Positions 1 to 5,324 of a stretch of 5,324 nt of DNA are shown piece after piece. The notes beneath the pieces are model-generated. The model was not told the origin of the DNA and searched no databases. It worked only from the letters and a program-made list of their open reading frames with translations. Source of the stretch: CBDDRG01 sp051306415 (GTDB lineage: Bacteria > Pseudomonadota > Gammaproteobacteria > Pseudomonadales > Porticoccaceae). The DNA lies in contig JBPPNE010000006.1 in assembly GCA_051306415.1 (NCBI GenBank), forward strand, positions 1 through 5,324. The letters are read 5' to 3'. The position numbers and the translations under genes were made by a program. Within the stretch, counting starts at the first letter, position 1; each line of letters starts with the position of its first letter.

Positions 1-333
1 GTCAGCCAGGCCCAGGCTCACCTCGATGCGTTGCGCCGCGAGCTCACTGGCCGCCTGTTGCAGAGCCACACCCACCTTCACCACCTGATGACCCAGGAGC
101 AGCACTATCGCACCGCCGTACTGGAACCTGCGCACACCCTGTTCGAGTTGACGGGCAAGGCCTATCGCAATGGCGAAGCTGAAATCCTCGCCCTGATCGA
201 CGCCAACAACGGCTGGTTCGATGCCCAGGATCGTCACGCCGAATTGCTTCAGCAAGCCGGCCAGGAAGCCGCCCAATTGCGCCTCGCCGCCGGTCGTCCA
301 CTGGTAGTCACGACAACGGAGACCGTTCAATGA
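1..333 (+). CDS. czcC: TolC/CzcC-family outer membrane efflux protein, C-terminal part (5' end outside the window)
   Basis: The reading frame is open from base 1 to the TGA at 331-333 and gives 110 residues, so the gene begins upstream of the window. The visible part is alpha-helical, rich in Ala, Leu, Gln and Glu, and ends in the pattern typical of the second TolC repeat in CzcC-type proteins: a helix with ILALIDANNGWFDAQDRHAE, then a heptad-like helix ending LAAGRPL. In this family the protein is an outer membrane channel with a long periplasmic helical barrel that docks on the adaptor. The next two genes are the matching adaptor and pump, which strongly supports the call. Its stop codon overlaps the adaptor start by four bases (ATGA at 330-333). 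The TTG at 31 is an internal codon, not a start. Signal peptide and first repeat cannot be assessed. The symbol denotes family, not proven substrate. Confidence 0.85.
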   Translation, partial: VSQAQAHLDALRRELTGRLLQSHTHLHHLMTQEQHYRTAVLEPAHTLFELTGKAYRNGEAEILALIDANNGWFDAQDRHAELLQQAGQEAAQLRLAAGRPLVVTTTETVQ

Positions 334-1436
334 ACCGACTGCTGATCGCTTTCATCGCGACGCTGCTGCCACTGACCGCCACCGCCTTCGAACTCCAGCT
401 CTCCGCCGAACAACTGGCCAGCGCGAAGCTCACCAGCGCGCGGGCAGCGGTGCGTGAACTCACGCCGCGGCTGCAACTGACCGCGACCCTCGCGGTGGAT
501 CAGCGCCGCGGCTATCGGGTCGCCCCGGTAGTCGATGGCGTGGTGGCGGAGCTGCTCGCCGTCGAGCACGACCGCGTCCGTCCAGGCCAGGTGTTGGCGC
601 GCTTGCGCAGCCAGGGTCTCGGCCAGGCCCAGGCCGATTACATCGAGGCTCTGGCCCGCTTCGAGCTCGCCCGCGGCGAACGCACCCGCCTGCAGGAGTT
701 GTGGCAGGACGGCATCGTCGCCGACAGCCGCTGGCTGACCGCCGACAGCGAGTACAAGGCCGCGACCGCGGTGCTGGCGACCCGTCATCGATTGCTGACA
801 CTGTCCGGTCTCGGCGATGGCGAGATTCAGCAGCTCGGAAAAAACCCGGGGGGATTGGCGGTACTCGAATTGCGCAGTCCCGGCGCCGGCGTGGTCACTC
901 ACGTGGAGGTTCAGCCCGGCCAGTTGCTGGCCGCCGGCCAAACCGCGTTTCAGATCGAAGACGTGTCGAGTCTGTGGGCGATGGTGGCTATTCCGGTCCA
1001 ACGCCTGGCCCAGATCAGCGTCGGCAACCGCGCGCGGATCAGCGTGCCTTCGAGCCCGGGGCGGAGCTGGGACGGCACGCTGGAATCCCTGGGTGCGAGC
1101 GTGACCGCCGACAGTCAGACCGCCAGCGGGCGCGTCGTCGTCGCCAATGCCGATGGCCAGCTGCGGCCCGGCCTGTTCGCCGAGGTGGAGCTGTGGGGCG
1201 CAACCCAGCGACAACTGGCGGTGCCGGCAACGGCGGTTTTCCGTATCGGCGATCAACATTTCGTGTTCCAGGCACTGGGCGAAGGCCGTTTCGAGCCGGT
1301 GAAAGTAACGCCCGGCGCCGCTATGGATGGCTGGACCGCGATCCACAGTGGTCTCGATGCCGATGTCGAGGTCGTCAGCGAAGGTGTTAGCTCGCTGAAA
1401 GCTCACTGGCAATATCAGGGAGGTGACCAGCCATGA
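330..1436 (+). CDS. czcB: Periplasmic adaptor (membrane fusion protein) of an HME-RND metal efflux pump
   Basis: This 368-residue protein links the inner membrane pump to the outer membrane channel. The start at 330 is supported by GGAG at 318-321 and by a signal peptide directly after it (MNRLLIAFIATLLPLTATA, likely cleavage after Ala19). The layout is that of a short CzcB/CusB-class adaptor: first lipoyl-like half about 62-95 (VVDGVVAELLAVEHDRVRPG), a helical hairpin about 97-160, second lipoyl-like half about 180-210 (SPGAGVVTHVEVQPGQLLAAG), a beta-barrel about 214-290 (SSLWAMVAIP, then RPGLFAEVELWG) and a membrane-proximal domain about 295-360 (LAVPATAVFRIGDQHFVF). It overlaps both neighbours by ATGA. 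The mature chain has only two methionines (218 and 332), no cysteine and no His-rich segment, so the CusB N-terminal Met metal site and the His-rich extension of some CzcB proteins are absent. A hydrophobe-exporting adaptor is possible but unlikely given the HME-type pump next to it. Confidence 0.93.
   Translation: MNRLLIAFIATLLPLTATAFELQLSAEQLASAKLTSARAAVRELTPRLQLTATLAVDQRRGYRVAPVVDGVVAELLAVEHDRVRPGQVLARLRSQGLGQAQADYIEALARFELARGERTRLQELWQDGIVADSRWLTADSEYKAATAVLATRHRLLTLSGLGDGEIQQLGKNPGGLAVLELRSPGAGVVTHVEVQPGQLLAAGQTAFQIEDVSSLWAMVAIPVQRLAQISVGNRARISVPSSPGRSWDGTLESLGASVTADSQTASGRVVVANADGQLRPGLFAEVELWGATQRQLAVPATAVFRIGDQHFVFQALGEGRFEPVKVTPGAAMDGWTAIHSGLDADVEVVSEGVSSLKAHWQYQGGDQP
1418..1426 (+). 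promoter_or_regulatory. Strong Shine-Dalgarno for the pump gene, inside the adaptor gene
   Basis: GGGAGGTGA lies six bases before the ATG at 1433 and is nearly a full complement of the 16S rRNA 3' end. It fixes the pump start at 1433 and suggests strong initiation in addition to coupling through the ATGA overlap. The other two coupled genes have shorter sites: GGAG at 318-321 for the adaptor and AAGGAG at 4581-4586 for the PII-like gene. Confidence 0.8.
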
Positions 1437-4400
1437 TCGCCGCGCTGGTACGCTTTGCGCTGATTCAGCGCCTGATGATTCTGCTAATCGCCGCCGGCCT
1501 GTCGCTAGTCGGCGTGTGGGCGTTTCGCACCCTGCCCATCGACGCCTTTCCGGATATCTCCTCACCCCAGGTGCAGGTGATCGTGAAGGCGCCGGGGCTA
1601 TCGCCGACGGAGGTCGAAAGCCGCGTCACCGCGCTGATCGAGGCCGAAATGCAGGGCCTGCCGCGGCAAACCGTGCTGCGCTCCACCACCAAAAACGCGC
1701 TCAGTATCGTCATCGTCGACTTCGAGGATGGTACCGATATTTACTGGGCGCGCCAGCAGGTCGCCGAGCGCCTGAACCAGGTCTGGGCCGCGCTGCCAGC
1801 GGACGTCGAAGGCGGTCTCGGCCCCATCACCACGCCGCTCAGCGAGGGCTACATGTACCGCGTCGAGGGCGCCGGTTACAGCAACCAGGAGCTGCGGCGG
1901 ATTCAGGATTGGGTTATCCGCCCGCGCCTGCGCACGGTCGCCGGCGTCGCCGACGTCAACTCCTTGGGCGGCGAAGTCAAAGCCTTTGAGGTGATCGCCC
2001 GTCCCGAGGCCTTACTGGCCGCTGGCCTCACGCTGGACCAATTGCAATCGGCGCTGCAAGAGAACAACCGCAACGCCGGCGGCGATCGCATCAACCGCAA
2101 CAACGAAGTGCTGCTGGTGCGCTCCATCGGCCAGCTCCAGGGGGTTGAGGATATCGAAGGTATCACCGTCGCCACGCACCAGGGCGTACCGGTGCGGGTG
2201 CGCGATGTCGCCGAGGTACGCATCGGCTCGCTGACCCGCTACGGCGCGGTGACCGCGGATGGCAAAGGCGAAGTCGTTACCGGCCTGGCGCTATTGCGCA
2301 AGGGCGCCAACGGTCGTGCCACCGTTGACGGCGTCAAGCGCGAGCTCGCGGCGATGAAGGAGTCACTGCCCGAGGGCATACGCATCCGGCCCTTTTACGA
2401 CCGCACCGAACTGGTCACCGAGGCGGTCTGGACGGTCGAAAAAGCCCTGGCCGAAGCCGTCGTGCTGGTGCTACTGGTGCTACTGGTGATGCTCGGCAAC
2501 CTGCGCGCGGCGCTGACCGTCGCGCTGATCCTGCCGCTGTCGGTGCTGTTCACCTTTACGCTGATGCGGATCACCGGCATCAGCGCCAATCTGATGTCCC
2601 TCGGCGGTTTGGCCATCGCCATCGGCATTCTGGTCGATGCCGCTGTGGTCGTGGTCGAGAACGTCCACGCCCGCCTCGGCCAGGGCGGCCAAGGCGTCGA
2701 TCGCCTGCACCTGGTCTACCGCGCCGTGATCGAGGTGGCGACGCCGGTGGTGTCGGGCGTGCTGATCATCATCGTGGTGTTTCTGCCCCTGTTCACGCTG
2801 AGTGGTCTCGAGGGCAAGATGTTCACGCCGCTGGCGGTCACCATCTCCTTTGCGCTGATGGGTTCGCTGCTGCTGTCGCTGACGGTGATCCCGGTGCTCG
2901 CCAGCCTATTGATGAAGGGCGGTCACGAGGGCGACGATGCCCTGCTCGCGTTCTTGAAGCGCGTCTACCTGCCGGTCATGCGCTGGGCGCTGGCACGGCG
3001 GCGCGTGGCGGTGGCCGGCGCGCTGGCGCTGCTGGTGGTAGCGCTCGCGCTGTTTCCGCTGATTGGCCGCGAGTTCATGCCGGTCATGGATGAGGGCACC
3101 ACCGTCATCATCATCGAGAAATTGCCGACCATCTCCCTCGAACACTCGCTGGCGCTGGACGGACCGCTGCAACGGGCCATGATGGAGTTGCCGGAAATCA
3201 CCGGCGTGGTATCGCGCACCGGTGCCGACGAATTGCGCCTGGACCCGATGGGCCTGCACCAGACCGACAACTTCATCCTCACCCGACCGCGCGCCGAGTG
3301 GACCACCGACGTCGCCGACTTCCAGCGTCGCCTGCGCGAAAAGCTCAGCCACTTCGTCGGCATCGACTACGCCTTCACCCAGCCCATCGACATGCGCGTA
3401 TCGGAGATGCTCACCGGCGTGCGCGCGGCGATGGCAATCAAGTTGTACGGCGACGATCTCCAGGTACTGGAGGAGAAATCCCGCGCCATCGAAGCGGTGG
3501 CAACGGCGATTCCCGGCGCCGTCGATATCTTCCGCACCGCACTGTCGGGGCAGTTGTATCTGCAAATCGGGTTGCGCCCGGCGGCGATGTCGCGTTTCGG
3601 CATCAGCGCCGAGGCGATCAATCGGGTCGTCGAAGTCGCCGTCGGCGGACGCGTGGTCACCGAAGTCATCGAGGGTAGCCGCCGCGTCGGCGTGTTACTG
3701 CGCTACGCCGAGGCGGCCCGCAATTCCGCCGCGACCATCGGCGCACTCAGGGTGGCGGCGCCGGACGGTGCGATGATCCCGCTCGGCAGTCTCGCCGACA
3801 TCGCCGAAGTCGACGGCCCGGTCAGCGTTACCCGGGAATCCGCCAAGCGCGTGGTGGTAGTGCAGGCCAATGTCGAGGGCCGCGACGTCGTCAGCTTCGT
3901 CAACGAATTGCGTGCCGCCATCGCCGCTCAGGTACCGCTGCCGCCCGGCTACCACATCGAATACGGCGGTCAGTTCGAGAACCAGCAGCGGGCGGCAACC
4001 CGTCTCGCCACGGTGGTGCCCATCGCCATCGCGCTGATCTTCGTGCTGCTGTTCACCACCTTCGGCTCGCTGCGCCAGGCCGGGCTGATCATCCTCAACA
4101 TTCCCTTCGCGATGATCGGCGGTGTGATCGCGCTCTATCTGTCCGGTCTGTATCTGTCGGTGCCGGCCTCGGTCGGTTTTATCACCCTGTTTGGCGTCGC
4201 GGTGCTCAATGGCGTGGTGATGGTGACCTGTTTCAACCAACTGCGCGCGGACGGCCTGTCAGTGCTGGCGGCCGTTCACGAAGGCGCCGAGCGACGCCTG
4301 CGCCCGGTGTTGATGACCGCGCTGATCGCGAGCCTGGGCCTGGTGCCGCTGCTCGCCGCCAGCGGCCCCGGATCCGAGCTGCAGCGACCGCTGGCGGTGG

Positions 4401-4597
4401 TCGTCATCGGGGGCTTGTTTACATCCACGCTACTGACGCTGATCCTGCTGCCAACCCTCTACGCTGGACTGGAGTCCTGGGCCGAGCGCAAGTCCGCCGC
4501 CACGCCGGGCAACCCCGGCCCCAGTCAAACGGGCGTCAGCCGCTCCGGTGCCAATCACACAGGCGCCAGCCACATTGAAAAAGGAGCACCCCGATGA
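1433..4597 (+). CDS. czcA: HME-RND inner membrane metal/proton antiporter, CzcA/CusA family
   Basis: At 1054 residues this is a full-length heavy-metal RND pump. It has TM1 near residues 11-33, a large periplasmic loop about 35-335, TM2-TM6 about 338-494, TM7 about 523-545, a second periplasmic loop about 546-855, and TM8-TM12 about 858-1012. TM4 carries the family signature AIGILVDAAVVVVEN (396-410) with proton-relay Asp402 and Glu409. The position that is the first Asp in CzcA of Cupriavidus is Ala396, as in CusA. Other family marks are DFEDGTDIYWARQQV (96-110), REFMPVMDEG (546-555), LDPMGLHQTD (603-612), QPIDMRVSEMLTG (650-662), GVAVLNGVVM (921-930) and RLRPVLMTALIASLG (955-969). Residues aligned by eye to CusA Met573, Met623 and Met672 are Ile560, Gln610 and Glu658, so the Cu/Ag methionine site is missing. 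Overall it resembles divalent-metal CzcA proteins more than CusA, but the metal cannot be named. The C-terminal tail after about 1018 carries short repeats. Confidence 0.95.
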   Translation: MIAALVRFALIQRLMILLIAAGLSLVGVWAFRTLPIDAFPDISSPQVQVIVKAPGLSPTEVESRVTALIEAEMQGLPRQTVLRSTTKNALSIVIVDFEDGTDIYWARQQVAERLNQVWAALPADVEGGLGPITTPLSEGYMYRVEGAGYSNQELRRIQDWVIRPRLRTVAGVADVNSLGGEVKAFEVIARPEALLAAGLTLDQLQSALQENNRNAGGDRINRNNEVLLVRSIGQLQGVEDIEGITVATHQGVPVRVRDVAEVRIGSLTRYGAVTADGKGEVVTGLALLRKGANGRATVDGVKRELAAMKESLPEGIRIRPFYDRTELVTEAVWTVEKALAEAVVLVLLVLLVMLGNLRAALTVALILPLSVLFTFTLMRITGISANLMSLGGLAIAIGILVDAAVVVVENVHARLGQGGQGVDRLHLVYRAVIEVATPVVSGVLIIIVVFLPLFTLSGLEGKMFTPLAVTISFALMGSLLLSLTVIPVLASLLMKGGHEGDDALLAFLKRVYLPVMRWALARRRVAVAGALALLVVALALFPLIGREFMPVMDEGTTVIIIEKLPTISLEHSLALDGPLQRAMMELPEITGVVSRTGADELRLDPMGLHQTDNFILTRPRAEWTTDVADFQRRLREKLSHFVGIDYAFTQPIDMRVSEMLTGVRAAMAIKLYGDDLQVLEEKSRAIEAVATAIPGAVDIFRTALSGQLYLQIGLRPAAMSRFGISAEAINRVVEVAVGGRVVTEVIEGSRRVGVLLRYAEAARNSAATIGALRVAAPDGAMIPLGSLADIAEVDGPVSVTRESAKRVVVVQANVEGRDVVSFVNELRAAIAAQVPLPPGYHIEYGGQFENQQRAATRLATVVPIAIALIFVLLFTTFGSLRQAGLIILNIPFAMIGGVIALYLSGLYLSVPASVGFITLFGVAVLNGVVMVTCFNQLRADGLSVLAAVHEGAERRLRPVLMTALIASLGLVPLLAASGPGSELQRPLAVVVIGGLFTSTLLTLILLPTLYAGLESWAERKSAATPGNPGPSQTGVSRSGANHTGASHIEKGAPR
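4517..4576 (+). repeat. Four-copy 15-base degenerate tandem repeat encoding pentapeptides in the pump's C-terminal tail
   Basis: Codons 1029-1048 of the pump read as four in-frame units: GPSQT, GVSRS, GANHT and GASHI. Each starts with GGC or GGT, and the pattern is Gly-x-Ser/Asn-x-Thr/Ser, with the last unit ending in Ile. The DNA units are similar but not identical, which suggests an old duplication that has drifted. The segment follows the last transmembrane helix and so should lie in the cytoplasm. It ends just before the Shine-Dalgarno of the next gene. Confidence 0.6.
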
Positions 4598-4902
4598 AGA
4601 ATCTGGTGATGATCGCGCACACCAGCCAACAGCAGGATATCGCCAACCGCCTGCGCAATCTGAAGCAGGTGCAGGGCTTTACCTTCATCCCCGTCGAGGG
4701 CCACGGCGTCCACGCCGCGGACGATCCCTTTCTATCCACCCGCGACAAGGTGGTCGGCTACGTGCCCGCCATCCGGGTGGATATTCTGCTCGACGATGGC
4801 GATCTGGACAGTGTTCTTGCCACGCTCCGGGAAACCGTCAAGGGCATCGCGGGCCAGGGCGTGTACTGGGTGACCGATGTCATCGAAGGTGGGCGGCTGT
4901 GA
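4594..4902 (+). CDS. PII-like protein of the DUF3240 type, coupled to the metal pump
   Basis: This 102-residue soluble protein has no signal peptide or membrane segment, so it should be cytoplasmic. The start at 4594 is supported by AAGGAG at 4581-4586 and the ATGA overlap with the pump. The fold pattern matches the PII (GlnB)/CutA ferredoxin-like fold: strand 2-8, helix 11-24, strand 28-35 (GFTFIPVEGHG), a loop about 37-55 in place of the T-loop, strand 59-66 (AIRVDILLDD), helix 70-83, and final strand 89-96 (GVYWVTDVIEGGRL). By-eye alignment to GlnB shows no tyrosine in the T-loop for uridylylation, Val90 where GlnB has Lys90, and no C-terminal arginines equivalent to 101 and 103. Canonical ATP/2-oxoglutarate sensing is therefore doubtful. 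His37, His40, Asp43 and Asp44 could bind metal, but this is only inference. PII-like genes next to heavy-metal RND pumps are a known association (PII-NG, DUF3240). The function is unknown. Confidence 0.8.
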   Translation: MKNLVMIAHTSQQQDIANRLRNLKQVQGFTFIPVEGHGVHAADDPFLSTRDKVVGYVPAIRVDILLDDGDLDSVLATLRETVKGIAGQGVYWVTDVIEGGRL

Positions 4903-5042
4903 CTGCGGCAATGGCCGATAGCAACCGACAACCACGTCGCCCGGACTCACCGGCTTAGCATCGGGGCAACGGTGACGTGCTCGACGCTACCACCGTGGCG
5001 ATACCGCCGAGACTGCCGCGGCAATAAATCGAGATTGTGGGG

Positions 5043-5059
5043 TGCGACAATTTGTCGCA
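5043..5059. promoter_or_regulatory. Perfect inverted repeat, probable operator for the downstream gene
   Basis: TGCGACAA and TTGTCGCA are exact reverse complements separated by a single T. The centre lies about 73 bases before the ATG at 5124, a usual place for a regulator site. The inner half-sites GACAA/TTGTC match the core of the CusR/CopR-type copper response regulator boxes as I recall them, but those have a two-base centre and this has one. The regulator is therefore not identified. As a stem-loop in RNA it would have too small a loop to be favoured, which also points to a DNA site. Confidence 0.5.
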
Positions 5060-5089
5060 TCGACATGCTTCAGTTCGAGCACTAACCTT

Positions 5090-5120
5090 CGCGCTCCCGA
5101 AAATTTAGAGCGAGAGCGCG
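5090..5120 (+). promoter_or_regulatory. Possible hairpin covering the ribosome binding site of the last gene
   Basis: CGCGCTC (5090-5096) can pair with GAGCGCG (5114-5120), a seven-base GC-rich stem with a 17-base AT-rich loop. The 3' arm overlaps the only purine-rich stretch that could act as Shine-Dalgarno (GCGAGAG, 5110-5116) and ends three bases before the ATG. A shorter competing stem uses CGCTC (5092-5096) with GAGCG (5108-5112). Whether it folds or acts in translation is inference. Confidence 0.3.
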
Positions 5121-5123
5121 CTT

Positions 5124-5324
5124 ATGCCGAACGTCCGTGAATCCAGCCGGTGGCGCCAAGCCCCGATCATCCTCTGCGTGGGCCTCGCCGCCACCACGGC
5201 ACACGCCGACCACGCCTCGGTTGGCCTTGGCGGCAGTGCAGGCAGCCCGATCAATACCGAGTCCGCCGTGACCCTGCCGAGCGGGCGTTTCAGCAGCAGC
5301 CTGCGCAGCGAGTACATCGACTAT
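5124..5324 (+). CDS. Exported protein, probable outer membrane beta-barrel 'transporter' (3' end outside the window)
   Basis: The frame is open from the ATG at 5124 to the window end and gives 67 residues. An in-frame TAG at 5106-5108 and no other start between them fix this ATG. Residues 1-28 form a Sec signal peptide: charged N-region with arginines at 5, 9 and 11, hydrophobic core APIILCVGLAATTA, likely cleavage after AHA at 28. The mature protein begins DHASVGLGGSAGSPINTESA and goes on to LPSGRFSSSLRSEYIDY. A start of this type (His-Ala-Ser, Gly-rich segment, then 'TLP.G....LR.EYI.Y') is what I recall from proteobacterial proteins annotated simply as transporter or related to the MetA phenol-degradation barrel family (Phenol_MetA_deg), often near metal resistance genes. 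The alternating pattern at the end fits a first beta strand. Substrate and role are unknown. The gap and palindrome before it suggest its own promoter. Confidence 0.7.
   Translation, partial: MPNVRESSRWRQAPIILCVGLAATTAHADHASVGLGGSAGSPINTESAVTLPSGRFSSSLRSEYIDY

Larger units (their letters stand above)
4903..5123. other. Intergenic region between the efflux operon and the next gene
   Basis: These 221 bases carry no convincing gene. No GC hairpin followed by a T-run is seen after the stop at 4900-4902, so read-through or Rho-dependent termination is possible. No convincing -35/-10 pair was found: TTGTGG at 5035-5040 and TTGTCG at 5052-5057 lack a good -10 at the right distance. The part from about 5022 to 5110 is visibly richer in A and T than the surrounding coding DNA, as expected for a promoter zone. 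It contains the palindrome at 5043-5059 and the hairpin at 5090-5120. Confidence 0.6.

Noticed and set aside
327..1565. Long open frame of 412 codons on the minus strand opposite the adaptor gene
   Set aside because: It is a shadow frame typical of GC-rich DNA: its product is rich in Arg, Gln, Ala and Gly with no recognisable domain, and it lies opposite a clearly real gene and across the adaptor/pump junction.
2465..2491. Tandem 9-base repeat (CTGGTGCTA twice, then a third diverged unit) in TM2 of the pump
   Set aside because: It simply encodes Leu-Val-Leu steps of a transmembrane helix with preferred codons.
2906..3565. 219-codon minus-strand open frame inside the pump gene
   Set aside because: It has a low-complexity composition rich in His, Gln, Arg and Asp and no plausible start region; the plus-strand pump frame is continuous and conserved here.
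4947..4996. Mutually exclusive short stems: TCACCG (4947-4952) with CGGTGA (4970-4975), or ACGGTG (4969-4974) with CACCGT (4991-4996), resembling an attenuator
   Set aside because: The stems are only six bases, the loops are 16-17 bases, and no T-run follows, so chance pairing in GC-rich DNA is more likely than a terminator or riboswitch.
5014..5023. Palindrome TGCCGCGGCA before an AT-rich stretch, considered as a terminator or operator
   Set aside because: It has no loop, no T-run follows, and ten-base GC palindromes are common at this composition.
5035..5080. Sigma-70 promoter candidates starting with TTGTGG (5035) or TTGTCG (5052), and a sigma-54 type promoter
   Set aside because: No acceptable -10 hexamer occurs 16-18 bases downstream of either -35 candidate, and no GG-N10-GC pair fitting a -24/-12 element was found.

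Overview
The window is GC-rich and densely coding on the plus strand. It looks like part of a proteobacterial chromosome or plasmid, probably from a gammaproteobacterium. That reading rests on base composition, codon use, the gram-negative envelope machinery and the gene order, not on any marker gene, so the taxonomic call is tentative.

Positions 1-4902 hold most of a heavy-metal efflux RND (HME-RND, CzcCBA/CusCBA class) operon. In order it contains the C-terminal end of a TolC/CzcC-type outer membrane channel (1-333), a complete periplasmic adaptor of the CzcB type (330-1436), a complete 1054-residue CzcA-type inner membrane pump (1433-4597), and a 102-residue PII-like protein of the DUF3240 type (4594-4902). 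All three junctions are 4-base ATGA overlaps with a Shine-Dalgarno sequence inside the upstream gene. The four proteins are therefore probably made from one message by coupled translation. The first three would form a tripartite complex that moves metal ions from the periplasm or cytoplasm out of the cell at the expense of the proton gradient. The fourth is probably a small cytoplasmic regulator or sensor of the pump, but its job is not known.

Positions 4903-5123 (221 bases) are non-coding. No clear intrinsic terminator or sigma-70 promoter is visible. The region does contain a perfect 8-base inverted repeat around one central base (5043-5059), which looks like an operator, and a GC-rich hairpin overlapping the next ribosome binding site (5090-5120).

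Positions 5124-5324 are the start of another plus-strand gene that runs off the window. It encodes an exported protein with a clear signal peptide and a mature start typical of outer membrane beta-barrel 'transporter' proteins.

The points most worth a second look are the mixed substrate signature of the pump, the PII-like protein that seems to have lost key PII nucleotide-binding residues, a four-copy pentapeptide repeat at the pump's C-terminus, and the palindrome upstream of the last gene. I see no mobile element, tRNA, rRNA, CRISPR array or wholly unfamiliar system.
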